DNA of 64,000 bases from Cloeon dipterum (GCF_949628265.1 NC_088790.1:4282545-4346544); one strand, 5' to 3'. Positions 51,501-61,246 are shown, numbered from the stretch's first letter. Made by a program: numbers and translations. The notes: generated by a model not told the origin, from the letters alone.

Positions 51501-53772
51501 CTTTGCACTCTTTTTGCAGTCAACAATAATTGGCACAGCAGTTGCCCCACAAACGAAAACGAGCCGGGCTAAAAATTGAATGTAAACCCGAGGAATCGTG
51601 CACAATAGATCCATGGTGCACGCGGTGTCGGGGCCAGAGTGAATGCGAATCAGGGTCAAAACTCGTTTTCGAATCGACGCGGAGCCAGTCGGCCGCCTCG
51701 TTTCTTGACAATCGCGAGAGCAAAAGCAAAGCGGCGGCGTCGGCTGAGAAACACAAGAAGCAACAATTTGGCTCGCGGCTATGAGAGAAATACCGTATGA
51801 AAATAAATGAGATTCTGCTCACAACAATGACGGCATGTCCTCGCCTCCCCCTCCTCCAAGCGTTGCCCGCAAAATAATCGCCCATTATTAAAAATAGACG
51901 GCCGTACGCGAGGAAGCCCCCAAAGCGACGCACTTTCAATCAAAATGCATGCACCCGGATGGGGAATGCGAGTGTAGGTTTGTGTAAGTCATAAAAAGGG
52001 TCGCGTGTTTTGTGTTTTGGACTTTGGTGATTATCTGTCACGTTTAGTTCAGGTGCTGCGGGCGCTTTTCTCCGCTCTCTGGTCAACTCACAATCAGGGC
52101 TTCGGTCAGTCGTCCGATTTAGTAAATAAAATAAAAGTAAAATAAAATTAGAAGCAACAGAAAAGTTCTTTAATTATCTTAAAAGTTGAAAAATACAAAA
52201 TTTCTGAGAAAATCGGCTTAAAAGTTTACATGGTAATCAAGCGGCGATTATAAATATTAAAATCACGGTTTATTTCACAATTTATGAAATTTTTTCTCAA
52301 AATTCGCACACCGTTGGATATATCGTGACGAGAGGAATCGGAATCAAGCGGAAAATCACTGACAACCGTTAAATTTCAGCAAAATCTGAAATTAATTGCT
52401 ACTCAGCTCCAAATTGATTAACAATTCAAGCAAATTTCAGTTATTTGCACGCTATCTGTCCCTGTATTGAGCGACTGACGCCATTTTTAATTTAAAAAAA
52501 CTATTCTTTAGCTTGAATGTCAAGTAGCCAAAATATTTTTTGAATTTTTGGCAAATTTGCAACAATTTAATCAATTTTGTCATCACAAAATGGCGTCAAC
52601 CGTTCAACTCAGGGGCCTTATAAAATTCAAAAAGACGAAAACTACTGTTTACAAGTCATGTTGTGTTCTTTATCATCAAATAATCAGTTTCTTTAAAAGT
52701 ACACCCTGAAGGGCCCCTATTTTACTAAATAAAATGTAATAAGAATGGCAGGCTAACTCTTAACTTGAATTTTCATCGAGTTTGCAAGACAATAATTATT
52801 TTTCTCATGACCGCTGCTGGTGAATGAGAACTCAAAAGCGATATTGACAAAAAGAAAACAAACTTGTGTCAGCATTCTTTGTCAAGCGATGAGGCAATAA
52901 AGTAGTAGACTGTCTTAACTACTGCTCAATCAATATATGGTGTCAATATCACAAATGGAGAGGTGTCCCTTCTGAAGGTGTCACCGAAATTTGGATATCA
53001 GTAAAATCTTGATTGAAGCCTAACCTGACCTGTAATAGTTCAAACAATTGTTGTCTCAAAACTCCCAAGTAACTTGAGACTTGAGATCCGTTGTGAACCT
53101 GAAAGGATATTTTCCCACGTCAGGTCTTTGAATGCGCAAAAATCAATGTACTGATGGAGTTCCAATAAATTTTCTTTCTTGGCAGCCTTGCCAGGGACGC
53201 AGCTCAGAAATTATTGTAGTTGGACGCACTTTTCCAACTAGGATACCTGTTTATCTCCCTCGTAGAAATTTCCGGTAGATTTTACTCCAATGATACTATT
53301 TCTCTTAGAATTTTTTTATTTGTTAAGTGCAAACGTAGTACTTTTATAAAACGAAAGGAGCACTCGTAAGACCACAACCACCACTTATAACATGCAACTG
53401 ACCTTCAAATTCAATCCATACAACTAATAAAAAATCGACAGACAGTCGTCATCGGCCACAATCGTGTGTCCGCGTGACGCACTCGAAGTTGACAAATTAA
53501 TTAGAAGCCCCTGAATTTTCAAAATTTGCAAATTATTATTACTCCTCAAATTTGGCAAAAATATCCTCGAAGTAAAGCTGCGCCTGGCCGTATTCAAATG
53601 AACTTACCGACAGGTCGACCGAGAGGTCGGTGCCATCGAGCAGGATGACCCTGCACTGGACCAGGTTCTTGTTGGGCACAATGCGGGTCGACTCGCTGCC
53701 TGGTCGGCCCTGTGTCGTCGCCTTCTGCGGCCCGTTGCTGCGTCCCTTCCTGCGGCTCAGGAAGCGCAGCAT
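27517..53772 (-). CDS. yrt: Yurt / EPB41L5-type FERM protein, with an 18 kb first intron
   Basis: Cortical scaffold that limits apical Crumbs and supports lateral membrane and septate-junction function. Exons (5' to 3'): 53,772-53,608; 35,443-35,339; 35,240-35,198; 35,135-35,057; 34,554-34,457; 34,404-34,284; 34,102-34,015; 33,952-33,864; 33,806-33,705; 33,041-32,509; 31,260-31,138; 31,077-30,913; 30,813-30,714; 29,878-29,782; 29,675-29,214; 27,660-27,517. Total 837 residues, all phases matching. The FERM domain is about residues 38-318 ([45 protein letters not shown]). It is followed by the FERM-adjacent segment (about 329-375; [16 protein letters not shown]; basic, Ser-rich). The tail is low complexity with four NPF motifs (residues 715-752) and ends T-E-L, a class I PDZ-ligand type. 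A shorter end at 29,187 is possible (separate entry). The start ATG opens the first exon. Confidence 0.88.
28040..28415. repeat. Foldback repeat family R2, full copy in yurt intron
   Basis: The clearest copy. The left arm has GTCCAGATTTGAATTTGTGA, AAAGAACGTCATGTTTCGAG and TACCCCCAGGGG. The right arm has the inverses CTCCAGGGGGTA, TACATGACGTTCTTGGTGTC and TTTCAAATCTGGGC. The centre is about 130 nt and unrelated to the arms. Confidence 0.7.
29125..29130 (-). terminator. Poly(A) signal for a possible short yurt transcript
   Basis: AATAAA on the minus strand, 57-62 nt after the in-frame TAG that ends exon 15 when its donor is not used. This supports a short isoform by intronic polyadenylation. 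Confidence 0.45.
29187..29675 (-). CDS. yrt: yurt exon 15, read-through version giving an alternative C-terminus
   Basis: Starts after CCCTAG at 29,675 in phase 0. If the donor at 29,213 (AAG followed by GTACCG, a weak match to the GTAAGT consensus) is skipped, the frame runs eight more codons (VPRLLSFS) to a TAG at 29,187-29,189. A canonical poly(A) signal lies just beyond. This isoform would have 798 residues and lack the T-E-L end. If spliced, the exon joins 27,660-27,517 in the same phase. Encodes a poly-Ala run and four NPF motifs. Which form predominates cannot be decided here. Confidence 0.6.
   Translation of the reverse strand, partial: GGDILTLSLSGGVGASASLVEPLLLLPSPVDEAAAAAAADGNNPVSVTHFSWGERGQVEKVKLQNGETTQLSSPTLPSNPFNPFTELPGTPTSPLSTTNPFITTPNSPQEKKLNPFLNMFTNGDEAPKVLEAAPKSPVIKQHEDLIADKNAIVKVPRLLSFS
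30148..30490. repeat. Foldback repeat family R2, full copy in yurt intron
   Basis: Left arm: CCAGATTTGAATTGATGATG, CTAAGAACGTCAT, ACCACCCCCATGGGCAGGGG. Right arm: CCCCCAGGGGTGGGTTTTTG, GAAACATGACGTCCTTGGGT, CAACTCAAATATGG. Same arrangement as the copies at 22.7 and 28.0 kb. Confidence 0.7.
31875..31985 (+). repeat. Foldback repeat family R2, left-arm fragment
   Basis: Contains TTCAGATTTGAATTTGTGAT, GGCATCAAGAACTTCG and AGCAAAATAAGCC, aligned with the left arm of the full copies. The right arm is not seen. Confidence 0.55.
33411..33437. repeat. (AT)n microsatellite in yurt intron
   Basis: A run of about ten TA dinucleotides between yurt exons 9 and 10, followed by a T-rich tract. Confidence 0.8.
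35690..35870 (-). repeat. Dispersed repeat family R3, copy (inverted)
   Basis: On the minus strand: AAATCAAGCGGCGGTCATCG, TTTGCACACCGTTGAATAGA, TCGCGACGAGAGGAATC and GAGAAATTTAGC. The order matches the 52,195 copy. Confidence 0.65.
36735..37035 (+). repeat. Palindromic repeat family R4, copy 2
   Basis: Matches 4,463-4,755 along its length: GAATCACTCGGTCAA, GTGTCACAAGAACGCTATAG, TCTCTGATTGGACG, CGAGAAAGCAGCGCAACAGT. GCTGTGGAGCTGTTGTCTCG near the end is an imperfect inverse of the internal block. Confidence 0.6.
37555..37720 (+). repeat. Dispersed repeat family R3, copy (diverged)
   Basis: Contains ATTTCTGAGAAAATCGACTT, GATAATCAAGCAGC, AAAATCACGATTTAATCACA and ATTTAGGGA, in family order but more diverged. 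Confidence 0.5.
42945..44659 (+). CDS. UDP-glycosyltransferase 1, nested in yurt intron 1
   Basis: Transfers a sugar from a UDP-sugar to small lipophilic compounds (detoxification, pigments, hormones) in the ER lumen. Exons: 42,945-43,397; 43,446-44,046; 44,102-44,321; 44,371-44,659; 520 residues. A signal peptide spans residues 1-20 and is followed by [14 protein letters not shown]; His34 is at the position of the family catalytic base. The UGT signature runs from WMPQQEIL (344-351) through FITHGG (359-364) to FGDQ (384-387). A C-terminal membrane helix precedes a lysine-rich tail ending K-K-K-Q, a dilysine ER-retrieval type. Introns are 48-55 bases. An acceptor-like TCCACAG just before the ATG suggests a 5' UTR intron. 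The gene lies on the strand opposite its host intron. The substrate cannot be predicted. Confidence 0.93.
44660..44972 (+). promoter_or_regulatory. Spacer between the tandem UGT genes
   Basis: 313 bases. It opens with the UGT1 poly(A) signal AATAAA at 44,675-44,680. The remainder presumably holds the UGT2 promoter. I see no clear TATA box. Confidence 0.4.
44675..44680 (+). terminator. Poly(A) signal of UGT1
   Basis: AATAAA 16 nt after the stop codon. A second AATAAA occurs inside the last codons at 44,642-44,647. Confidence 0.6.
44973..46699 (+). CDS. UDP-glycosyltransferase 2, tandem paralogue of UGT1
   Basis: Same fold and role as UGT1. Exons: 44,973-45,422; 45,473-46,073; 46,135-46,354; 46,405-46,699; 521 residues. 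Exons 2 and 3 have exactly the same lengths as in UGT1 (601 and 220 bases) and all intron phases agree, so the pair arose by tandem duplication. The signal peptide is residues 1-19, followed by [12 protein letters not shown]; the candidate catalytic His is His33. The UGT signature, C-terminal helix and K-K-K-Q ending are all present. The acceptor-binding N-terminal half has diverged from UGT1, while the second part of exon 2 is almost identical at the DNA level, consistent with gene conversion. The likely consequence is different acceptors with the same sugar donor. Confidence 0.93.
46756..46910 (+). pseudogene. Remnant of a third UGT gene (exon 1/exon 2 junction)
   Basis: About 60 bases after UGT2, CACGTTTGCC...AACTTCAAG followed by GTTAG...TCTTGCAG resembles the end of UGT exon 1 plus a shortened intron 1. 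CAGTGGACCAATTACGCAGT then matches the Gln-Trp-Thr-Asn-Tyr-Ala-Val codons of exon 2, and ATTTCCGACCTCATACG matches the following codons with a one-base insertion. No open frame survives and the rest of the gene is missing. Confidence 0.5.
46911..47458. other. Non-coding spacer between UGT remnant and LINE
   Basis: Nothing recognisable. The open frame at 47,111-47,299 is lysine-rich, AT-biased and without family resemblance. Confidence 0.5.
47459..51110 (-). mobile_element. Non-LTR retrotransposon (LINE), apparently intact, in yurt intron 1
   Basis: One long uninterrupted ORF is flanked on its 3' side by about 200 bases that end in an AAT-type microsatellite (plus strand 47,459-47,490). Such simple-repeat tails are typical of CR1-like elements; there is no long poly(A). 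The 5' limit is uncertain: non-coding GC-richer sequence continues to about 51,110 or beyond. I could not identify target-site duplications. The element is in the same orientation as its host gene yurt. The clade call (CR1/L2/Jockey supergroup) rests on domain order and reverse-transcriptase motifs only. Confidence 0.8.
47656..51036 (-). CDS. LINE polyprotein: 2A-like motif, PHD finger, AP endonuclease, reverse transcriptase
   Basis: 1,126 residues, no stop or frameshift. Order: a basic and hydrophobic leader (about 1-107); QVELNPGP (108-115), a 2A-like ribosome-skipping motif with Gln where the usual Asp stands; a C4HC3 PHD-type zinc finger (Cys119, 122, 135, 138, His143, Cys146, 164, 167); an APE-type endonuclease (NARSLKN; Glu234 in GINETW; GDLN 342-345; SDHD 413-416); and a reverse transcriptase (NYRPIS 702-707; FLDWSKAFD 774-782; [14 protein letters not shown] 862-865) with a thumb-like C-terminal region. 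No RNase H domain is evident. All catalytic residues I can place are present, so the copy may be recently active. Jockey-type elements usually have a separate ORF1; here a single ORF is seen. Confidence 0.9.
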   Translation of the reverse strand: MKSKITRRTAVLFTIVCAARLQLLIFDLRTEPLHPPTPPHRWTPEFTTSEVTTRCVLPIWTALDAGRIQAHKNSWLRSRLLLAPVSLKVSPVKRALWHLLLCLALSGQVELNPGPLVNCVLCDRPGRRTQIRIKCGECGKNYHATCLKMTTREKAKFRLGGYTCMICALPSISDSLWSLPAAINFTVPHTTVNRPKNEASILCFNARSLKNRKRAADIAALLEVHSADIVGINETWLSADVLDHEVIPTDYVVLRKDRVGGKRPAGGVLLAVLPHLQPRRQKQLETSAEAVWVGLTISNVRVLVASVYRAPNSTAVQNEELLRSLSLAAEQQHNYDALFIMGDLNLDVDWNAESPLPKSTIAENFLDSFDSLALAQLIKSATRSTATSEKVIDLFLCDTPNLVSTTEVTPGVSDHDALLVHLRVDSRRPSQISTTVPDWRRANWPMLNERLEERLQAVHANDDLFSAWEEWKSILFSCVSDCVPNRRQRSKKRLLPWLDKGLKKMIRIKNSLFKKWQTEKTDEAKTLFQTARKATQGAIRLAKDRWFWALGRGPGGAAVFWKFIHSKSKVPISTSSFSAGGQIFTEPRAIASRFLASFKENFSPASLDFPFLRRAPTQEQKLSEWHISAGAVENLLKTLDNKSATGPDGIPAVLLRNCAVALCPSLSHIFQLSISASDLPMDWKNAAVTPVPKDGEKTNFKNYRPISVTSLVGKLLEKHVRNQLAAYLEQKEALPDGQHGFRSRRSCTTMLLRTLDSWTAALDSQSGARIHAVFLDWSKAFDKVPHRRLLNKLQFHGVDGAALKWLKNFLVGRSQFVRFNGALSEPCEVTSGVIQGSCLGPLLFNLFVADLPAAVNTNLVQYADDCTVYNNINSDDDIDALQDDLARIDIWCLNNGMQLNAKKCVVMDVTRARLPCNPRYIIGGVTLKYVATQRLLGVHLSRDLRWNYHVDVQRKKAVQTLGFAARNLRGCTLRVKRIAYLSLVKPKMFYGSPAWHPSTKTNTEKMIRVQNRALHFIHGRRIPPPIQQNLLSVPAQLVYNDLLFFKKCLTGVTDYDAMARITLGRVHRGDDPLHPRLQQPPARTDLGKNVFDFRVVKEWNDVPPVVKDCSAAQFPTMCKAYVIARF
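51111..53607. other. Proximal part of yurt intron 1, no gene seen
   Basis: AT-rich intronic DNA with an R3 repeat copy at 52,195-52,400. The stretch 51,440-51,940 is less AT-rich and has overlapping open frames on both strands, but none resembles a protein I know. Confidence 0.5.
52195..52400 (+). repeat. Dispersed repeat family R3, copy
   Basis: Contains TTTCTGAGAAAATCGGCTTA, GGTAATCAAGCGGCGATT, CACGGTTTATTTCACAATTT, TTCGCACACCGTTGGATATA, TCGTGACGAGAGGAATCG and AATCAAGCGGAAAATC. The most complete copy of the family. Confidence 0.7.
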
Positions 53773-54239
53773 CTTGAAGCTGGTTGAACGCGAAACTCAG
53801 GTCCCTCGAATTTCCGAGGCAGACGCACTCAACTTGGCACTGCACACATCCACCTTCCGATTTCGGCTACTCAGCCACGCAAACGGCGTCGAGTCGGCCC
53901 GACGAACCGCACAACATTCCCTCGACTTGTTTAAGCCTGGCGACTCGGCTCCCGGCCTCCCTTCAGTCCCTTCCTCGAAACTCCGACAACTCCGTACAGG
54001 CGGACGACCGACCGATGGTAATCATCTGCTCAGTTGTTGCCTCCCAACGCCACCTGTTTGCGTCCAACGCAACCTGACTCATAGGCACTAGCGCGGAGAT
54101 CTGCACTACTACACTACTAATTTTTCTTTTACTGCACGTTTAGTTTGACTTCTTATTTTTTACCAACAAGTTGATACTGCAAAAAACAAAAAAAGAAACT
54201 CCATTTTAAGTGGTCTGCGATTTATGCTTTGCGGTGTTA
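53773..54239 (-). promoter_or_regulatory. yurt 5' untranslated region and putative promoter
   Basis: GC-richer, C/G-balanced sequence immediately upstream of the yurt start codon, fading into AT-rich DNA beyond about 54,110. It lies between the vasa 3' end and yurt exon 1 on the same strand. No TATA box is evident. Function is inferred from position. Confidence 0.4.
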
Positions 54240-54290
54240 AAAATTGAAAAACGATCTATTTTTGCGCGGTGGAGGATAGCGGGTGTTCTG
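54240..54290 (-). repeat. Arm related to the 21.1 kb palindrome
   Basis: AAACGATCTATTTTTGCGCG, GTGGAGGATAGCGGGTG and TTCTGATTGG match the reverse complement of the right arm of the element at 21,030-21,155. The opposite arm is not clear. Confidence 0.55.
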
Positions 54291-54825
54291 ATTGGTCGAA
54301 GACAGTAATATACGTCACAAGGCAATCCGCAAATCTACGCCGCGCCAAATTAGACCGCATTTTGATAGAGCATTGAAGTCGCTGACCAAGAGACCACGCT
54401 ACAGGAAACTCACATTTAAGGGTGAAAACTAGTATCTGGTTGAAAGAGAACATTATTCAACGTCTTGATAGATCAATTGATGCTTTTGTTAAGTAATTTG
54501 AGCCTTAAATTAATTACTAAATAATTAATCTCTCAAATTTCCTAGACGACGATATGAATGTTAGAATTAATCTCAAATATACTTAAAAGAACATCCTGGG
54601 ATTCTACGTTTTATCAGCAAAACAAATGAATTCGTGCATGTGGTGGAGTTTTTTCTTACCTTTGCAGGGCCTTGATTAGTTACACAGCGTTTATATACAT
54701 TTAAAAATAGATTATATTAATATAATTCTCAACATTTTTGAGACCCGACCTATCCAGATTAAATTATAAAGGAAGCTAAGGGATTTAAATATAATAATGG
54801 AATGAAGAATCATTGACAAATATTG

Positions 54826-54831
54826 TTTATT
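54826..54831 (-). terminator. Poly(A) signal of vasa
   Basis: AATAAA on the minus strand, about 155 nt beyond the vasa stop codon. It is the nearest canonical signal I see. Confidence 0.5.
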
Positions 54832-54985
54832 AGGTTGCTATTCATCTACAATGACAAATTACCATATCCAACGCAGTAACTTTACTATCAATCCAATAAT
54901 ACGAGGTTATTAAACATACAAAAGAGCAATTTGAATAGCGAGGCTCAGTCCAAGCATGCAACGCGGTGTTGGCTTATTTCGAAAA

Positions 54986-57900
54986 TTACCATTCATCTTC
55001 ATCGGCGACAGGTGCAGCCGGTGCGATAGCACTTGAGAAGTTAGACTGAAAAAAAATGATGAATAACATCATAGTAAATTTATTAAATTACTTACATTGC
55101 GGATGTCCGCAGCTCCTCCACTGGAAGATTGGAACCCGAAGCTTCCAACACCACTAGCATGGTTCTGCAGCCATTCTGGAATGTCTTGCTGCGCCTGTGG
55201 AAAAATGAATCAGAAGTATTTAAATAATTTATATTTTAGAAAAATACCTGGGCCAGGATGTTGATCAGGTTTGGAACCAAATCCTTGTCAAATTTTTCAT
55301 CAAAGAATGAGATGGCTGTTCCAGTGTGGCCCACTCGTCCAGTGCGCCCAATGCGGTGGACGTAATCACTCACCTCCTTGGGCAGATCATAGTTGATCAC
55401 CAGCTCCACGCCAGCAATGTCTGTTAAAATAATCATAGTTAAGTGACTAAGACATTTATCTAGATATAACCTGCTCAAAATTAATTTACTATCTGTGTTT
55501 AAAAATTCCACGAAAAACACAAAGATTATAAATGTGCCTATGGATATAGAGCCTATTTAGACACATTTTAGACAATTAACTGAGTTTAAATTTATTTATT
55601 GTGAAGTAATCGACTATCTATTTCATTATGGAATTATAAACTCGTGGAAAAACTCTACCAATTCCTCTGGCGGCAACACTTGTGGCCACAAGCACCGTGT
55701 GCTTCCCTTTGGTGAAGTCCCTGATGGCGCTTTCACGCTGCTGCTGCTCTCTGTCACCGTGGATGCTGGTGCTGGACACGTTCTCCTCGCACAAATAGGC
55801 AGCCACAAAGTCGCAGGTTTTTTTGGTCTCGACAAAGACCATTACTTTGTGATTAGGTTCTGTGAAAACGGACAAAGATTAATAGATATTTTAATACCAT
55901 TGGAAACGGAAGTTTACTTTGAGCGCGCAGAATTTCAAGCAACTTGTCTCTTTTCTCAAACTTGGGCACTTCCAAAAACTTCTGTTCCACATCAGAACAG
56001 GCTCCTCCAACCATGCCGACCACAACGTAGAGATAATTGTTCAGGTATTTGCTGGCAATCTTCTGAATGTCTTGAGGGAATGTTGCAGAGAACATCACAG
56101 TGGTTTTAGACCCCTTAAAAGGTCATACAATAATATTACTAAACGAGATTTAGGATTGGATTTGATTACCGTTTGGGGCATTGATGCATTTGACATCATT
56201 CTCTCAATGTCTTGCTGGAAGCCCATGTCCAGCATTCTGTCGGCTTCGTCAAGAACAACAAACTTGACTTTCTCAAAGCAAAGGCGGCCGCGGTTGACGT
56301 AGTCTCCCATGCGGCCTGGAGTGGCCACGAGAATGTGGACGCCGCCCTGTTTGGAAATTAAATTTATTTAATAATCTATACACACCTTTATACTCACAGT
56401 TAGCTTGTTATTCTGGTGAAATGAAGCGGTGCCACCATAGATCAGTCCCACTCGAATGATGGTCCCAAGTGAGAATTTCACAGCCTCTTTGTGGATCTGA
56501 ATGGCCAGTTCTCTTGTTGGAGAGAGAATCACGCAGAAAGGCTGCGTAGCTCCAGTCGGGGAGACAGTGGGGTGGTCCTTGTCCTCCAAGAGTGAATGCA
56601 TGATGGGCAGGAGAAATGCAGCCTGAAAGATTCACAGAAAATAAATTACGACAAATAGTAAGTAAGGATTTAAAATTACCGTTTTGCCGGAGCCTGTCTG
56701 AGCACAGGCCATCAAATCTCTCTTGCCCTTGATCATGGGGATAGCGTACTTCTGGATAGGGGTAGGTTTGGTGTAATTGGCCTTCAGCACGTTTTCGATC
56801 AAGACATCACGCAAGCCTCCATGGGTAAAGTCTTCCATTGGAGGTGGGGCTCCCTCTCCATTTACCTGAAATTTTAAAATTTGATAAAGTGTAAGTTGCA
56901 AATATCAATTATATTTCTTTCTTACAGAAGAATGTCAGTTTAATCAAATATAGGATTTTAATTAAGCTAATTTACCGTGTGCATATCTGACTAAAGAGAA
57001 CTCTGGGTTCTTTCTGCAGATAGGGAACTGATAAGGGATTGAAGCTCCTTAATGAAAATTAATTTCAAAGTTGATCCTAATATATTCATTAAGTCCGTAT
57101 CTCTAATGCTTGAAAAATTTGGGCTGGTGATCCATTATGACCATTACACAATTTAACGGGTTTAGGCAAAAAATTATTGAACACTGTAGCGAGCTAGATG
57201 AACATTGGTTTATAAGACCTAAGTGACAAGTGTAAATTTATATGCTGCTCTTAATAAACCATAATCCCTAAGTTGAACCCAAGCCATTTGAATTTATTAA
57301 TAAAGCTGGTATAATATATTATGTTGATGGCAGAAGCGCATAAGGTGGCCAGAATGAAGGATTTAAATTTTAATTTTACTATAATATGCTTATAGACTGA
57401 TGTAAAAAACATCTCAATGCCACCAAAGACTACTTAAACATTTTATCAAAGGCAGTACAGGCCTTGTTCTGGAAAATAGAAACGCTCATCACAAAAACAC
57501 GTGCGAGATCTTCCAAACTCAAAATTTAAAGATTTAGATTTAAAATTCAATATTACCTCCACTTTGATGTTGTCATACTTTGAGAAATTGATTCCCGCAG
57601 TGTTGCTGTCAAAGAGATCTTTCTCATCCATAGACAAATCAGGAGGAATGTACAGCTCTTTCCTCGGTGCACCTATCAATGGAAATTTGATATTTAAAAA
57701 GACAAAATCAAATTTTCGCTATAAATACTTCCGTCTTCGTTTCCACCTTGGCGGTTGAAACCACCACCACCGCTGCCGCCGTCATTTCCAAAGCGGCCGC
57801 CACCAAAATCGTTGCCAGAATCACCGCCTCCTCGGCGTCCGCCTCTTCCTCCGCCAAAGCCACCAAAGCCCTCTCCGTTGAAGCTGTCCGAATCATTTCT

Positions 57901-58586
57901 TTGTCCGCCTCTCCCTCCTCGGAAACCTCCTCTTCCACCGCGGCGGCCTCCGCCAGAGTCCCCGTCAAAGCCTCCATCATTTCCACTGCTGCCAAAGCTC
58001 CCTCCGAAGCCAAATTTGTTGTCGTTTTGGCCTTCCCCGCCAAATTTGCTGAATTGGTTCTCTCCAAATCCACTGTTTTCTTGATTGAAGGACTTAAACC
58101 CTCCTCCTCCTCCCCTTCCTTCATTGTCTCCACCAAATCGGTTGTTCCCGCGATAGCCGCCGCCACCGCCGCGGCCTCTATAGCTACCACCATTGTCACC
58201 ATTTCTGAAGCCTCCGCCTCCGCCATTATCTCCACCAAAGCTGTTGTTCCCAAATCCACCGCCGTCACTGTTAAATCGGCCTCCTCTTCCACCGCGGCCG
58301 CCTCCGCCGCCTTGGTAATTGCCGCGTCCACCACCGCCGCCGCCGCTGCGTTCACCGAATCCTTCATTTCGGTTGCCGCCAAAGCTGCCACCAATGCTGT
58401 CGCCGAAGCTACTAAAATTGTTGGTTTTACCGGAGCCTTGATTGCTCTGGGCGGGAGTGCTTCCTAAATCATTTCCAATTCCCCAGCCGTGCTGAAAAGA
58501 TTAGCAAATTAATGATTCCAATTTCCCATCATGATATAAAAATCTAATAGCACCTGTGGAGAATCTTCTTCCCAGTCGTCATCCAT
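54986..58586 (-). CDS. vas: Vasa, DEAD-box RNA helicase of the germ line
   Basis: ATP-dependent RNA helicase of germ plasm and nuage, acting in translation control and piRNA biogenesis. Exons: 58,586-58,554; 58,491-57,729; 57,672-57,557; 56,865-56,680; 56,622-56,398; 56,346-56,170; 56,113-55,918; 55,859-55,659; 55,420-55,248; 55,194-55,096; 55,045-54,986; 742 residues. N-terminus MDDDWEED, then about 240 residues of Gly/Arg/Phe repeats (RGG, FGG). Helicase motifs: Q motif (Phe317, Gln342), AQTGSGKT 359-366, PTRELA 401-406, TPGR 450-453, DEAD 474-477, SAT 509-511, [10 protein letters not shown] 624-633, HRIGRTGR 654-661. The C-terminus is DEDEW, the acidic-plus-Trp ending seen in Vasa and not in Belle/DDX3. 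I see no CCHC zinc knuckles. TGTTTCCAG upstream of the ATG suggests a 5' UTR intron. Confidence 0.92.
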
Positions 58587-59862
58587 GCTCGATTTAATCA
58601 AGATTACAAGCTGTCAATTCACTGGAAACAGCAGAATGATTATTCGATAGAAATCATAAGAAATTTCATTAAATAACGTAAAACGTTTTATCTACATAAA
58701 ACTGTACCATTCATCCTATGAATGTCTATAATATAAGTATGTATGCAGAAACTAATATTCACGTTTTTATCTCAAAATTAACATGAGAATTCATGATTGC
58801 GTACATAGACCGAAATGATTATGTACAAATCCTTAAAAAATGGAAAAAATGTATGTATTATTTTCAACAAGTCAGGATAAAAACTCAAAGGCAAAAATTA
58901 TGTATGAAATATTTTATCTACACCTTGTCCGGCAGAATGAGAACCACGCGCAAACATTATGCAATGATGTACATAATCCAAAAATCACAAACACATAAAA
59001 GGAATAATAATGGAGTTTCAAATGACAAATTGGAAAAGTTTTGTACATTTCATTGAACAATTTAAGCTTTGCAGCCCAGAAAAATACCTAAAAATTCGTA
59101 GCGAAGCGTTCAGCTCTGCTTCAGTCAACTCTCGACGCAGACCTCAAGACAAGTGAAAAAGAAGATGGCGAGGACGAAAAATACCTTCCGATTCCGATAG
59201 TCTGGATTTGAAGTAATCGGAATTCCGATAATTCTATGCGTTGCTGAACGTGTTTTGCGTGTTCAGCATTCGTACGATTTGGTTTCGGTCTGTCTCGTAA
59301 CACTGCGTTACACGAAGCTAGATGCTGTTTGGCGCGTTTTGTGTCTCGGATTTCAAGAGAAGAAACTAACCAGCCAATCACAACACTGGTCTCTGCGGAA
59401 CGCTGTTGTAGCAACTATTCAGATTGCTTCTTTGTAAAATGGTAAACTTTATTGGATGAACAAATATTGCATTTTACCGAAGCGCGTGACGGCTTTTTTC
59501 CACTTCTTGTTAACAATTTTGATTTGAGTTGTGTCTCCGGTACCCGGTTCTCCGACTCCAGCTGTCATAGTGCCCATCCCACCGCCCGCGATCCCAGCAA
59601 CAATAATAAAAAATCCACAGACGTGCCCGTCCTGTGTTTTCTGGATTTCTGCACTGCATGGTAACTTAAAAATACAACATCTTGATTGTATTACTTTTCC
59701 AAGTTTAGTACTGAATTCAGCAATCGAAATAAATTCATTCTCCCAGTATGTATGTATACGTCTTAATATTTTCCATGACTGATTTTCAAACCAAAATAAA
59801 AACTAAAAATATGAAAAATATATAATTCTTGTCAACAGCTAACACGGAAACTTTGAACTAAG
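58587..59862. promoter_or_regulatory. Divergent region between vasa and the Art8-like gene
   Basis: The two genes are transcribed away from each other from within about 1.28 kb. The part at 59,120-59,420 is less AT-rich and contains a CCAAT box (59,374-59,378). Acceptor-like sites sit just before both start codons (minus strand near 58,611; TCAACAG at about 59,838), so non-coding first exons probably start here. Several short open frames in this stretch look like chance. A shared bidirectional promoter is an inference. Confidence 0.4.

Positions 59863-61246
<1,384 letters not shown>

Noticed and set aside
57748..58467. 239-codon open frame on the plus strand rich in Ala, Ser and Thr
   Set aside because: It is the antisense shadow of the Gly-rich vasa exon 2; the minus-strand frame has RGG repeats, correct splice sites and phase.
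54986..58586. Belle/DDX3 as an alternative name for the helicase
   Set aside because: The DEDEW C-terminus, the N-terminal RGG layout and the sequence around motifs I-VI fit Vasa better than DDX3.
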